A stretch of DNA of 36,249 nucleotides from Lachnospiraceae bacterium. Lineage in GTDB: Bacteria; Bacillota; Clostridia; Lachnospirales; Lachnospiraceae. The position numbers were made by a program, and so were the translations under genes. Every line of letters begins with the position of its first letter. Within the stretch, counting starts at the first letter, position 1. The notes beneath the pieces are model-generated. The model was not told the origin of the DNA. It searched no databases and worked only from the letters and a program-made list of their open reading frames with translations. Below are positions 8,384 through 17,140 of the stretch, piece after piece. The stretch lies in NCBI GenBank assembly GCA_024680435.1, contig JAILCK010000005.1:1-36249 (forward strand). Direction: 5' to 3'.

Positions 8384-8833
8384 TTATCTCATACTCGGTA
8401 AATATTCTTCGATAACCTTAACAGCTTCTTCAAGTTCTTCTTTTTCCGTTACAGAAAATCTTGCAAAAGAAACGCTGTCTATATCAAGCACTCCGAACAC
8501 CTCTCCATTTAAATGAATGGGAATGACTATTTCTGAATTTGATGCAGAGTCACATGCTATGTGAGTAGGAAACTTGTGTACATCATCCACAACCAAAGTT
8601 TCATCCTTTTCTACCGCCGTTCCGCACACGCCTTTTCCTACTTTTATTTCCGTGCAGGCTACCTTTCCCTGAAAAGAATTAAGCACAAGCTTTCCTTCTT
8701 TCATAAGGTAAAAACCGGCCCAATTTAATTTATCGTAATGTGAAAAAATTACTGCCGATACATTCGAAAGATTGGCACTTAAGTAAGGCACGTCTTCGAT
8801 AACGGCTTTTACCTCGCTAGCTAAAGAAACCAT
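8384..8833 (-). CDS. msrC: Free methionine-(R)-sulfoxide reductase (GAF domain)
   Basis: fRMsr enzymes reduce free L-methionine-R-sulfoxide with cysteine thiols, part of oxidative repair in the cytoplasm. The 149-residue single GAF domain carries the family marks NWAGFYL (37-43), QGKVACTEIKVGKGVCGTA (55-73) and HIACDSASNSEIV. Cysteines at 60, 70 and 94 have the same spacing (10 and 24) as Cys84, Cys94 and Cys118 of the E. coli enzyme. Other GAF proteins lack this cysteine set. GAGAGGT precedes the ATG. The gene appears monocistronic, bounded by hairpins on both sides. Confidence 0.92.
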   Translation of the reverse strand: MVSLASEVKAVIEDVPYLSANLSNVSAVIFSHYDKLNWAGFYLMKEGKLVLNSFQGKVACTEIKVGKGVCGTAVEKDETLVVDDVHKFPTHIACDSASNSEIVIPIHLNGEVFGVLDIDSVSFARFSVTEKEELEEAVKVIEEYLPSMR

Positions 8834-8905
8834 AATCTACCTCTCAATTGTTTTTTGCTATAATATCATACTTTTTCTTTTAATAATATAGTTTTATAGC
8901 GCAGT

Positions 8906-8943
8906 AAAGGTGCCGATGCACTATTATTCGCATCGGCACCTTT
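8906..8943 (-). terminator. Long hairpin after the sugar transporter operon
   Basis: A 14-bp stem, AAAGGTGCCGATGC (8906-8919) with GCATCGGCACCTTT (8930-8943), encloses a 10-base loop. It follows the mmsB stop by about 36 bases. The U-run is poor on both sides, so it may act as a 3' mRNA-stabilising hairpin as much as a terminator. Confidence 0.6.
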
Positions 8944-8979
8944 CATAGTATGAAGGAATTTATACTTGTATTCTAAAAA

Positions 8980-10185
8980 TCAATCCTTAGCTAAGAGCTT
9001 ACCGCCACGCTTTGAAACTACGTCAAAGATAACTGCTGCAAGTAATACTCCGCCCTTTACAACCTTCTGCATGTTCTGGTCTACGCCCATAAGTGACATA
9101 CCAAGGTTGATAACGCCCATGAGGACCGCACCAATGATGATGCCGGGAACCGTACCGATTCCGCCGTATGCGCTGGCACCACCGATGAAACATGATCCGA
9201 TAGCATCCATTTCATAGTTCTGGCCGTATGTAGGCTGAGCTGATGTAAGTCTTGCTATTGTGATCATTCCGGCAAGTGCTGCCAAGAATCCCATGTTTGT
9301 ATATGCCAAGAAATAAACCTTATTTGTGTTGATACCTGAAAGCTTTGTAGCCTTTTCGTTACCGCCCACTGCGTAGAAGGCACGTCCGATTGTGGTGTTT
9401 GATGTAATGTAGTGGTAAATCAAAACTACAGCTACCACCCAAATCAAAACTGTAGGAATACCTTTGTGGAAAGATAAAGCTACACCAAAAGCTGTAAGTA
9501 CAGCTGTGATGGCAAGAGATTTAAACCAGAAAGCAAAAGGCTTTTCTGTTTCATAACCCTTGCTGCTTCTTATAAGTCTTTGCCTTATCTGTGAGAATAA
9601 GAATAAAGCAGCTGCAACCAAAGTTACCAATAAGCATAAGCCGTTTGCTCCACCCACAGTGAAAATTGCGGGTACATAACAGTTAGCACCGCCACCAAAC
9701 AACTTAACGAATGTTTCCTGTTCTTTGATAGATACTGTCAAACCATCAAGCACTACGTTACTTAAGCCTCTGAATGCAAGCATTCCGGCAAGTGTTGTGA
9801 TGAAGGGAGGTATTCTTACGTAAGCAATCCAGAAAGCCTGGAAAGCACCGATTGCAATACCTATTGCAAACATTACTGCTATAGCTGCATACATGTTCCA
9901 GTGGTGATTCATCATAAGTACTGCACCTACAGCACCAACGAAACATACAACCGAACCAACGGAAAGGTCGATGTTACCACCTGTCAAAATACAGAGCAGC
10001 ATACCCGTTGCAAGCACGAAAACGTATGCGTTCTGTGAGATCAAACTACTGATGTTCATGGGTGCAAGGATTGATCCCTGCGTCATTGTTGTAAAAAAGA
10101 TAACGACCAAAACCAGAACAATTATCATGGCATACTTTTTTACAAAAGTAATTGTGTCGCCTCTTCTTGCTTGTGTCTTTTCCAT
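8980..10185 (-). CDS. mmsB: Sugar ABC transporter permease (MmsB/GguB type)
   Basis: Membrane subunit of a CUT2-class importer for pentoses and other monosaccharides. The 401-residue protein is strongly hydrophobic, with about ten membrane segments. It has the family segments LCILTGGNIDLSVGSVV (about 64-80), RIPPFITTLAGMLAFRG (about 124-140), the long insert GYETEKPFAFWFK seen in the multiple-monosaccharide subgroup, and GRAFYAVGGNEKATKLSGIN, the loop that contacts the ATPase. The extra central loop and length of about 400 fit MmsB/GguB better than RbsC or MglC (about 320-340). It follows mmsA by 11 bases in the order binding protein, ATPase, permease. Confidence 0.92.
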   Translation of the reverse strand: MEKTQARRGDTITFVKKYAMIIVLVLVVIFFTTMTQGSILAPMNISSLISQNAYVFVLATGMLLCILTGGNIDLSVGSVVCFVGAVGAVLMMNHHWNMYAAIAVMFAIGIAIGAFQAFWIAYVRIPPFITTLAGMLAFRGLSNVVLDGLTVSIKEQETFVKLFGGGANCYVPAIFTVGGANGLCLLVTLVAAALFLFSQIRQRLIRSSKGYETEKPFAFWFKSLAITAVLTAFGVALSFHKGIPTVLIWVVAVVLIYHYITSNTTIGRAFYAVGGNEKATKLSGINTNKVYFLAYTNMGFLAALAGMITIARLTSAQPTYGQNYEMDAIGSCFIGGASAYGGIGTVPGIIIGAVLMGVINLGMSLMGVDQNMQKVVKGGVLLAAVIFDVVSKRGGKLLAKD

Positions 10186-10196
10186 TTCTGTCCTCC

Positions 10197-11723
10197 TTAA
10201 GCTGTCCTTACGATGTGGGACATGATTTTTTCCTGAGTCGCTTCTTTTCCGTCAAGTTCCGCAACGATTCTACCTTCATTCATGACATAAATTCTGTCAC
10301 ACATACCGAGTATTTCAGGCATTTCAGAAGAAATCATGATAACCGACTTTCCTTCAGCAACCAATTGATTCATGATGCAGTAAATTTCATATTTTGCACC
10401 TACATCGATACCTCTTGTGGGTTCATCAAGAATCAAAACATCAGGATCGGCAAACATCCATTTTGCCAAGAGAACTTTTTGCTGGTTACCACCGCTTAAG
10501 TTTCCTACATTTTGTTCAACGGTAGGGCACTTGGTGTTTAACTTTTCTTTGTATTCAACAGCAACACCGTATTCTCTGTCTTTATCGATAACACCCTTGT
10601 TGCTTACACCTTCGAGATTTGCAATTGTTGTGTTTATCTTAATAGGATTTGATAAAATTAATCCGTTTCCTTTTCTGTCTTCTGTAACATATGCAAGCTT
10701 ATGTTTGATTGCCTGCTGTGCGTTATGAAGATGTACGGGTTTTCCGTCGATAAGCAGTTCTCCGCTTATATTTGTGCCGTAGCTCTTTCCGAATAAGCTC
10801 ATGGCAAGCTCGGTTCTTCCTGCTCCCATAAGTCCGGAAATACCTACGATTTCACCTCTTCTTACGTTTATGCTTACATCGTCAACAACCTTTTTCTCGG
10901 TGTAAAGAGGATGATAAACCGTCCAGTTTCTAACTTCCATCTTAATATCACCGATGTTACTTTCTCTCTTGGGAAAACGGTCTTCGATTTCTCTACCAAC
11001 CATTCCCTTAATGATTCGGTTCTCTGATAAATCGTCTTTTTCTTTATCAAGAGTTTCTATGGTTGAACCGTCTCGCAAAACAGTAACTTTATCAGCCACG
11101 TAAGATACTTCGTTTAGCTTGTGAGAAATTAAGATTGAAGTCATTCCTTCGCTCTTAAACTTTAAAAGAAGATCGAGCAAAGCCTTTGTGTCTTCTTCGT
11201 TAAGAGACGCTGTAGGTTCATCCAAAATAAGAAGTTTTGCATTTTTTGCAAGTGCCTTGGCTATTTCTACAAGCTGCTGTTTACCTACACCTATATCCTT
11301 AATTAACGTCTGCGGATTTTCTTTAAGACCTACCATCTTAAGGTACTTAGCCGCAAGCTCATTTGTTTCATTCCAATCAATTTTGTATTTACTACCGCGT
11401 TCATTACCAAGAAACATGTTCTCGGCAATTGACATATAAGGAATCAACGCCAATTCCTGGTGAATTATAACGATTCCTTTGCTTTCGCTGTCTTTAATTA
11501 CATTAAAATGGCAAACCTCACCATTATAAACAATATCTCCTTCATACGTGCCGTACGGATAAATTCCGCTAAGCACATTCATAAGGGTAGACTTCCCTGC
11601 GCCATTTTCGCCGACAAGAGCGTGAATCTCACCCTCTTCTACCTGAAAATTTACATTATCGAGTGCTTTTACACCGGGAAAAGTTTTGGTTATATTCTTC
11701 ATTTCAAGTAATACGTTAGCCAA
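10197..11723 (-). CDS. mmsA: Sugar ABC transporter ATP-binding protein (MmsA/GguA type)
   Basis: The 508-residue protein contains two fused ABC cassettes, as in all CUT2 importers. The first has Walker [10 protein letters not shown] (38-46) and [11 protein letters not shown]. The second has the degenerate Walker [11 protein letters not shown] usual for this family, the signature LSGGNQQKV (409-417) and Walker [13 protein letters not shown]. The KNTKK- or sugar-specific name cannot be read from sequence, but the neighbouring ChvE-like binding protein and long permease point to the multiple-monosaccharide (arabinose, xylose, galactose) system. It is separated from the binding-protein gene by an attenuator-like hairpin. 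Confidence 0.93.
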   Translation of the reverse strand: MANVLLEMKNITKTFPGVKALDNVNFQVEEGEIHALVGENGAGKSTLMNVLSGIYPYGTYEGDIVYNGEVCHFNVIKDSESKGIVIIHQELALIPYMSIAENMFLGNERGSKYKIDWNETNELAAKYLKMVGLKENPQTLIKDIGVGKQQLVEIAKALAKNAKLLILDEPTASLNEEDTKALLDLLLKFKSEGMTSILISHKLNEVSYVADKVTVLRDGSTIETLDKEKDDLSENRIIKGMVGREIEDRFPKRESNIGDIKMEVRNWTVYHPLYTEKKVVDDVSINVRRGEIVGISGLMGAGRTELAMSLFGKSYGTNISGELLIDGKPVHLHNAQQAIKHKLAYVTEDRKGNGLILSNPIKINTTIANLEGVSNKGVIDKDREYGVAVEYKEKLNTKCPTVEQNVGNLSGGNQQKVLLAKWMFADPDVLILDEPTRGIDVGAKYEIYCIMNQLVAEGKSVIMISSEMPEILGMCDRIYVMNEGRIVAELDGKEATQEKIMSHIVRTA

Positions 11724-11748
11724 CTTAATCCCTCCCTATATCTTTCTT

Positions 11749-11779
11749 AAAAACAGCAGGCGGGGGATAACCCGCCTGC
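11749..11779 (-). terminator. Intercistronic hairpin (attenuator) between binding protein and ATPase genes
   Basis: GCAGGCGGG (11756-11764) pairs with CCCGCCTGC (11771-11779), a very GC-rich 9-bp stem, then TGTTTTTA on the minus strand. It lies within one transport operon, immediately after the binding-protein stop. Partial termination there would give more binding protein than membrane components, as is common in such operons. Confidence 0.8.
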
Positions 11780-11795
11780 CAATAGTTTTTACTGA

Positions 11796-12860
11796 TTACT
11801 GAAGTTCGCTCTCTTTGTAATAACCTGAGTCAATAAGTAACTCTTTGTAGTTGTTAACGTCTGCAAATACAGGCTCGCAAAGGAATGAAGGAATGATACC
11901 TGTTCCGTTGTCGTATGTCTTTGTATCGTTAACGGGAGCTTCTGTTCCCTTCATGATAGCGTCAACCATTTCTACGGTCTTAGCTGCAAGAGTACGTGTA
12001 TCCTTAAAGATAGACATTGACTGCTTGCCCTTAATCATATTCTTAACGTTTGCGATATCACAGTCCTGACCTGTAATGATGGGCCAATTGTCGTGTGTAC
12101 CTTCGTAGTTAGCTTCGAGTGAGTTTGTAACACCCATAGCTGTTGAGTCGTTTGATGCCATAACTGCATCAAGCTGTGTTCCGTCAGAGTAGTTCTTTGC
12201 GATGATTGCATCGAATCTTGACTGAGCGTTTTCTGTTGACCAACCTGCTGTTGCAACAGTAGCGAAGTCTGTCTGACCTGACTTAACAACGAGCTGTCCG
12301 TTGTCGATGTACTTCTGAAGAACGTCCATTGCTCCACCAAAGAAGAAACGAGCGTTGTTGTCACCGGGGTCACCTGTGATAAGTTCGATATTGAAGGGGC
12401 CCTTGCCATCCTTAAGACCGAGCTGTTCTTCGATGTATTCGCCCTGCTTTGTTCCTACCATGTAGTTATCGAATGTAGCATAGTAAGAAACTGCATCAGA
12501 GTTCATAATCAAACGGTCGTATGCGATAACCTTAACGCCTTTTTCTTTAGCCTGAGCTAAAACGGTTCCGAGTGAATCACCTTCGATAGAAGCGATAACC
12601 AAAACCTTACATCCTGATGAGATCATGTTCTCAATCTGAGAAACCTGAGTAGCGATATCGTTTGAAGCGTACTGAAGGTCAACTGTGTAGCCGGCCTTTT
12701 CAAGCTGTTCCTTCATGTTAGCGCCATCCTGATTCCATCTCTGTAAATCTTTAGTAGGCATTGCAACACCAACTTTGTTGGCGCTTCCGCCGGCGCCGCA
12801 TCCGGTAAGCATAGCTGCTACCATAACGACTGCAAGGATTAAACTTAAAAGTTTTTTCAT
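11796..12860 (-). CDS. chvE: ChvE-like sugar-binding lipoprotein of the MmsAB transporter
   Basis: Extracellular receptor that delivers sugar to MmsAB. The start chosen is ATG at 12860 (354 residues), because GGGAGGAAT lies just before it and the protein then begins with a lipoprotein signal, MKKLLSLILAVVMVAAMLTGC, with the lipid-attachment Cys at 21. An in-frame ATG at 12911 would add 17 residues ahead of the signal peptide and has no good ribosome binding site. The mature part has the periplasmic-binding-protein-like fold of the ChvE/XylF group: VGVAMPTKDLQRWNQDG, VLVIASIEGDSL, AYDRLI, ASNDSTAMGV and ITGQDCDIANVK. The exact sugar is unknown. Confidence 0.92.
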   Translation of the reverse strand: MKKLLSLILAVVMVAAMLTGCGAGGSANKVGVAMPTKDLQRWNQDGANMKEQLEKAGYTVDLQYASNDIATQVSQIENMISSGCKVLVIASIEGDSLGTVLAQAKEKGVKVIAYDRLIMNSDAVSYYATFDNYMVGTKQGEYIEEQLGLKDGKGPFNIELITGDPGDNNARFFFGGAMDVLQKYIDNGQLVVKSGQTDFATVATAGWSTENAQSRFDAIIAKNYSDGTQLDAVMASNDSTAMGVTNSLEANYEGTHDNWPIITGQDCDIANVKNMIKGKQSMSIFKDTRTLAAKTVEMVDAIMKGTEAPVNDTKTYDNGTGIIPSFLCEPVFADVNNYKELLIDSGYYKESELQ

Positions 12861-12910
12861 TTTAATTCCTCCCAAAATATTTAGTTTTTTGATACACCTA
12901 AATGCTATCA

Positions 12911-12927
12911 TAATTAACTGGTAATTA
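12911..12927 (-). promoter_or_regulatory. AT-rich repeat upstream of the transporter operon
   Basis: TAATTA occurs twice, at 12911-12916 and 12922-12927, separated by ACTGG. The element is therefore both a direct repeat with 11-bp period and an inverted repeat. It lies 51-67 bases ahead of the binding-protein ATG. No good -35 box is seen, which is compatible with activation by the AraC-type response regulator encoded next door. This is inference. Confidence 0.35.
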
Positions 12928-12965
12928 ATTTTCGGCTCTCTTGATTATTTTTCCAAAAAAAATTG

Positions 12966-13011
12966 CTATAAAAAAAGAACCGTGTAATTTTTTGTCATCA
13001 CACGATTCTTT
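12966..13011 (-). terminator. Terminator ending the sensor operon
   Basis: AAAGAACCGTGT (12974-12985) pairs with ACACGATTCTTT (13000-13011) with one mismatch, followed on the minus strand by a U-rich stretch. It separates the sensing genes upstream from the transport genes downstream, so the two groups appear to be distinct transcription units. Confidence 0.75.
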
Positions 13012-13029
13012 AAACAATTTTTTACTATC

Positions 13030-14079
13030 CTACTTTGGCATCTTCTCGGGAACGTTTAAATATACTTCTTCCTTTAAATGAAAACCGCTTCCTATAATAA
13101 CTTCATTCATATTGTCTTTTGTAACGGGAGTGGGCTTTAATCCGATATATGGAATAACATATTTTCCGTCACTTATGGATGTAACATCATCACCTTCCAA
13201 TGTTTCTCCGTTTGCAAGATCAATCGCACATTCAGCCGCTCTTTTTGCAAGCTTTTCAACAGGCTTATAAACCGTCATTGTCTGGGTGCCTTCCACTATT
13301 CTCTGGCAGGCTTCCAAGTCAGCATCCTGGCCTACAACTTCTATTTCTCCCGCCATTCTTTTTTCAGCCAAAGCTCTTATAACCTGTCCCGCAAGGTTAT
13401 CGTTTCCGCACATGATTGCGTCAATGTTAGAGACAACATCCGGATTATTGTAAATGTATTCTGCAGCAAACTCTGCTCTCCAACCGTCGCAATGCATGGA
13501 ATCAACAATGGTCATGTTCTTTCTGTTGCATACGGCTTCAAATCCTGTTTCCACCAAAGGAACGTTATTATCTAAAGGTGAGCCACCAAGCATAAGCACT
13601 CTTTTTCCATCAGGATTATTTTCAGCCAAGGCCTCGCCCATAAGATTTCCAACCATTTCATTATCAAAGGTAATGTATAAATCCGCGTTTGAATTGGTGA
13701 CTAATCTATCGTAGGCAATTATCTTTATTCCCGCATCCTTTGCTTTATCCACAACATCCTTCAAAGAATCGGAATCTATACACACAATTACGATTACATC
13801 CACACCTTTTTTAACAAAGTACTCTATTTGCTCTATCTGCTTATCCACATCACCGTTTGCATTTTGCACATTAACGGTAGCTCCTAATTCTTTTGCGGTA
13901 GAAACAAATACATCTCTGTCTCTTTGCCATCTTTCTATAACAAAAGAGTCAAAACTCATTCCTATTTCAATTTTATCTTTATCCTCAGCAGGCTTTAACT
14001 GCTCATTTCCTCTTTTTGACCCACACCCCATTAAAAGACACATTGAAAGGATAAATAAAAGTAACCTCCCTTTTTTCAC
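13030..14079 (-). CDS. Sugar-binding lipoprotein in the sensor operon (XylF/ChvE-like)
   Basis: A second periplasmic-binding-type lipoprotein, 349 residues, with signal MKKGRLLLFILSMCLLMGC and predicted lipidated Cys19. The core resembles XylF/ChvE: IGMSFDSFVIERWQRD, VDVIVIVCIDSDSL, IIAYDRLV, CGNDNLAGQVI and VVGQDADLEACQRI. It starts immediately after the response regulator stop, at the end of the sensor operon and ahead of a terminator. It may share the MmsAB transporter with the ChvE-like protein or may feed ligand to the sensor. The two proteins are clearly different sequences, so this is not a recent duplication. Ligand unknown. Confidence 0.88.
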   Translation of the reverse strand: MKKGRLLLFILSMCLLMGCGSKRGNEQLKPAEDKDKIEIGMSFDSFVIERWQRDRDVFVSTAKELGATVNVQNANGDVDKQIEQIEYFVKKGVDVIVIVCIDSDSLKDVVDKAKDAGIKIIAYDRLVTNSNADLYITFDNEMVGNLMGEALAENNPDGKRVLMLGGSPLDNNVPLVETGFEAVCNRKNMTIVDSMHCDGWRAEFAAEYIYNNPDVVSNIDAIMCGNDNLAGQVIRALAEKRMAGEIEVVGQDADLEACQRIVEGTQTMTVYKPVEKLAKRAAECAIDLANGETLEGDDVTSISDGKYVIPYIGLKPTPVTKDNMNEVIIGSGFHLKEEVYLNVPEKMPK

Positions 14080-15663
14080 TTACTTACCCTCCCTGTATTC
14101 TGTAGGTGTGACTCCTACGTTCTTTCTGAATGATTTGCTAAAGTAATTAGGATCTGAGTATCCGCACATTGTACATATTTCTTTCATTGAATACTGCGTG
14201 GAGTTTAAAAGGTCTTTGGCCTTTTCGATCCTAAGCTTAGTAAGATAATCGATAAAGTTTTCTTTTGTATTTTCTTTAAAAATCCTGCTTAAATAATATG
14301 AGCTGATATTTACCGCCATTGACACATCATCAAGAGTTATGCTCTTTGTGTAATTTGCTTCAATATATTCTTTTGCAGCCTTTATTACATCATTTGAGCT
14401 TTCGACTTTTTTGTTAAGCACATTTACACAGGAAAATTCTATTTTGTCTTTAAACCAGTCCCAAAGGCTTTCCATGTCCGTAAGCTTCATGATTTCCGGA
14501 AGGTATTCATGTCTGTCTTCAAACCTGTATGTCATGCCTCCGCTCTCATAAGCAATAGACTCAGCTCTTAAAGCAAATTCCAAAGCCTTTAATCTTGCAT
14601 CCATAAAGTCTCTTTGGCCCATCCAGTTAAAGTATTCTTTACCGGTGCTTAAAGCTGCATCCACTCTTCCTTTTTCGACTTCTTCAAAGAACTTTCTTTC
14701 AAGTTCAATAGGATAGTCGCCGGAATATCCGCATCCTATGGGAAGGTCGTCTGCGTGAGCAACGGAGTTTGTGGTAATGATTAAAGCATTTATTGCCTCT
14801 CTATAAGAGCTTTCCATATTTTCAAGTTTACTTACTCTTCCTATTCCGATTCTGAAAGCAATATCTGTCTTTTCATTTAATTTATGTACAAAATCTCTTG
14901 CCTTTGAAATAACGGATTCTCTTTGCGAATAGGTCATTTCTTCATCTTCAAAGGGCACCAAAACCGCGATTTTGTTACCCATAACGGAACCTACCATAGC
15001 ATCAAAGTAAAGCTTTAAATATTCTCTTATATCTTTGTATTCTCTTTGAATTCTGACACTGGAACCTACGGCGTTTGTCATATGATTTCCTTCTTTTTCA
15101 TCACCAAAGACAATGGCCATCATGTAGGCGTTTTCTGTTTTTATATCAAGCATTGCTTTATAGTTTTGAACGTCTTCTTCAAAATGCTCGTGAAATAAAA
15201 GGTCGTAAATAAATCCGTTTTCCAAAATAGGTACGACGGTTTCAAGCTTTTCTTTTACAAGCAAATCGTTTGAACGTCTTGTTTTTTCTTCAGAAACAAT
15301 AGCCATGGCTTTTTTAAGAGCAGCAATCATTTTATTCTTTTCCATGGGCTTTGTTAAATATTCAATGGCTCCAAGTTTGATTGCTTCCTGTGCATAGTCA
15401 AACTTATCGTAGGCAGACATAACGATAAAGATAACATTGTCGTTTGACTTTCTGATTTCACGCATGGCATCTATGCCGTTTATTCCGGGCATCTGAATAT
15501 CCATAATGGCAATGTCGGGTCTAAACTGCTCTGCAAGCTCGATTACATTTCGCCCGGTTTTTGCATATTCAATTCTGCATTCGTCCTGAAATTCTTTTTG
15601 TATTAAGAATTTCAAAGAATCGATTACGATTCCCTCGTCGTCTGCAAGCATTATCTTATACAT
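14080..15663 (-). CDS. YesN-type response regulator with AraC-type DNA-binding domain
   Basis: Cytoplasmic two-component regulator of 527 residues. The start is ATG at 15663 (MYKIMLADDE) because AAGGAG sits eight bases ahead and the receiver domain begins at once. A more upstream in-frame ATG at 15729 would add 22 residues unrelated to receivers. Receiver domain (1-120): acidic pair D8/D9, phospho-acceptor D55 in IAIMDIQMPG, S83, K105 in YLTKPMEK. A long middle region is followed by a C-terminal AraC domain (about 419-527) with SYYLSRIFKENTKENF and YSMKEICTMCGYSDPNYFSKSFRK. It overlaps the kinase gene by 8 bases. The likely target is the adjacent ChvE-MmsAB operon. Confidence 0.93.
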   Translation of the reverse strand: MYKIMLADDEGIVIDSLKFLIQKEFQDECRIEYAKTGRNVIELAEQFRPDIAIMDIQMPGINGIDAMREIRKSNDNVIFIVMSAYDKFDYAQEAIKLGAIEYLTKPMEKNKMIAALKKAMAIVSEEKTRRSNDLLVKEKLETVVPILENGFIYDLLFHEHFEEDVQNYKAMLDIKTENAYMMAIVFGDEKEGNHMTNAVGSSVRIQREYKDIREYLKLYFDAMVGSVMGNKIAVLVPFEDEEMTYSQRESVISKARDFVHKLNEKTDIAFRIGIGRVSKLENMESSYREAINALIITTNSVAHADDLPIGCGYSGDYPIELERKFFEEVEKGRVDAALSTGKEYFNWMGQRDFMDARLKALEFALRAESIAYESGGMTYRFEDRHEYLPEIMKLTDMESLWDWFKDKIEFSCVNVLNKKVESSNDVIKAAKEYIEANYTKSITLDDVSMAVNISSYYLSRIFKENTKENFIDYLTKLRIEKAKDLLNSTQYSMKEICTMCGYSDPNYFSKSFRKNVGVTPTEYREGK

Positions 15664-17140
15664 CGTCTGTCTCCTTGATATCAAGATATATTTTAAACTT
15701 TGAGCCTTTATTTTCGCCTTCGCTCTCAACGCTCATAACGTCTTCACTTCCCACAAACAGCTTAAGCCTTGCCATAACGTTATCCATTCCGATTCCGTTT
15801 GAAGATTTCTTTGAAGAGCTTATGGGTGTTCCGTTCATAAGGTGCTCTATGGTTTCTTGGTCCATACCTATTCCGTTATCTTCTATGCAAATGCATGCAA
15901 CGTCGTCAAGCCTGTAAACACTCATTTTAATCTTGCCTTCGCCCATCATGTCTCTGATTCCGTGGTTTACACAATTTTCAATAATGGGCTGCAAAATCAT
16001 GGCAGGCATGGGTACGTTTAAAAGTGAAGAATCTATTTCTTTTTCATAGTGAATTTCACCGGAAAAACGCACATTTAATATGTATATATAGTTGTCGACA
16101 AGCTCAAGTTCCTCTCCGATAGTAACGGTCTTTTCGCCCTTTTTTACATTGTATCTAAAAAACTCCGCCATTACCTGCACGTATTCATAGGTCCTGTCCG
16201 CTCCCTCCATCATTGCAAGCTGGGCACCCGCATTAAGAGTGTTAAAAAGAAAATGCGGGTTAATCTGAGCCTGAAGGTATTTTAACTGGGCATCTTTAAG
16301 GTGAGCTTCCATTTTAAGTTCTTTTTCTTTTAACTCTCTTTCCGTCTCGGCGCTTTTACGCATCTTTTCAATGTAATCCTGGATGCTTACCACCATTTTG
16401 TTAAATGCCTTGGTAACAACACCGATTTCATCTTCTGCTTCAACGGGCAAAGAAGCTATTTCGAAGTTTCCTTTTGCTACTTCATCCGCCACTCCTTTTA
16501 AGTTTCTTAAAGGCCTAATCAATTGCTCTGTAAGCTTTAAAATCAAAAGAGCATTTGCAAAAATAACTACGATCATTATAAGATTTCCGGCTGTTTCAAA
16601 TCGCCTGAAAGAAGTCACCAAGCCTCTGTAGTTTTCGGAGTTTTCCTTAAACTGTTCGTTATTCAAACTGTAAATATATGTATTTATATAGCCGTATAGT
16701 TTGGTGGCATCATCGTATCTTTCACGGTACTTTTCTACGTTTCTTCCACGCTTAGCTTCAATAGTCTGTTCTACTTCATTTAAATAAATGTAGGACATAT
16801 TTTTAATGGAGCGCTGCATTCTGTCCAAGGCTTTTTCCGACACGCTGCTGTCTAAGTCTTCCACCATCTCTTCGTATTCTTGCGCACTCTTATAATAGTC
16901 TTCCAAAGCATCGCTTGTTTTTGTGTTTAGAAATTCCGTCATGTTATCCTGCACAGCTTTAATGGATGCGGACAGTTCATTAAGCTCTAGGTTTGCTCTG
17001 TAAACCGTATCGATTTTATCCGCCATACTGTTAATTGAAAACAGTAAGACAATGTTAATCATAAATACAAGCAAGTTTACGGAGAGGGTGATTCCCATCA
17101 TTTTTACCTGAAGAGGAAGATTACGGAGTTTTGTCTTCAT
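15656..17140 (-). CDS. YesM/LytS-family sensor histidine kinase
   Basis: Membrane sensor kinase of 494 residues. A transmembrane segment at about 15-38 is followed by an extracytoplasmic helical region (about 40-182), a second membrane segment (about 184-203) and a HAMP linker (about 205-258). The His_kinase domain has QINPHFLFNTLN, with phospho-acceptor His296. The ATPase domain has N-box LQPIIENCVNHGI (383-395), DNGIGMD (421-427) and NGIGMDN (448-454). GAGGAGG precedes the ATG. It overlaps the upstream binding-protein gene by 20 bases and the regulator by 8, so translation is coupled. The outside region is helical and not a sugar-binding fold, so the adjacent anchored binding protein probably supplies ligand recognition. 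Confidence 0.94.
   Translation of the reverse strand: MKTKLRNLPLQVKMMGITLSVNLLVFMINIVLLFSINSMADKIDTVYRANLELNELSASIKAVQDNMTEFLNTKTSDALEDYYKSAQEYEEMVEDLDSSVSEKALDRMQRSIKNMSYIYLNEVEQTIEAKRGRNVEKYRERYDDATKLYGYINTYIYSLNNEQFKENSENYRGLVTSFRRFETAGNLIMIVVIFANALLILKLTEQLIRPLRNLKGVADEVAKGNFEIASLPVEAEDEIGVVTKAFNKMVVSIQDYIEKMRKSAETERELKEKELKMEAHLKDAQLKYLQAQINPHFLFNTLNAGAQLAMMEGADRTYEYVQVMAEFFRYNVKKGEKTVTIGEELELVDNYIYILNVRFSGEIHYEKEIDSSLLNVPMPAMILQPIIENCVNHGIRDMMGEGKIKMSVYRLDDVACICIEDNGIGMDQETIEHLMNGTPISSSKKSSNGIGMDNVMARLKLFVGSEDVMSVESEGENKGSKFKIYLDIKETDDV

Noticed and set aside
8850-8870. Plus-strand extended -10 (TGCTATAAT)
   Set aside because: No plus-strand gene follows; the next genes are on the minus strand, so it is probably chance in AT-rich spacer.
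12035-12409. 124-residue open frame on the same strand inside the ChvE-like gene
   Set aside because: Serine-, threonine- and glutamine-rich translation in a second frame of a well-supported gene; no family resemblance and no ribosome binding site.
12861-12911. Longer start for the ChvE-like protein
   Set aside because: It would place 17 residues ahead of a complete lipoprotein signal peptide and has no ribosome binding site; GGGAGGAAT fits the ATG at 12860.
15664-15729. Longer response-regulator start (22 extra residues)
   Set aside because: The receiver domain begins at the ATG at 15663, which has AAGGAG at good spacing; the extension lies inside the kinase coding region and looks like nothing in the family.
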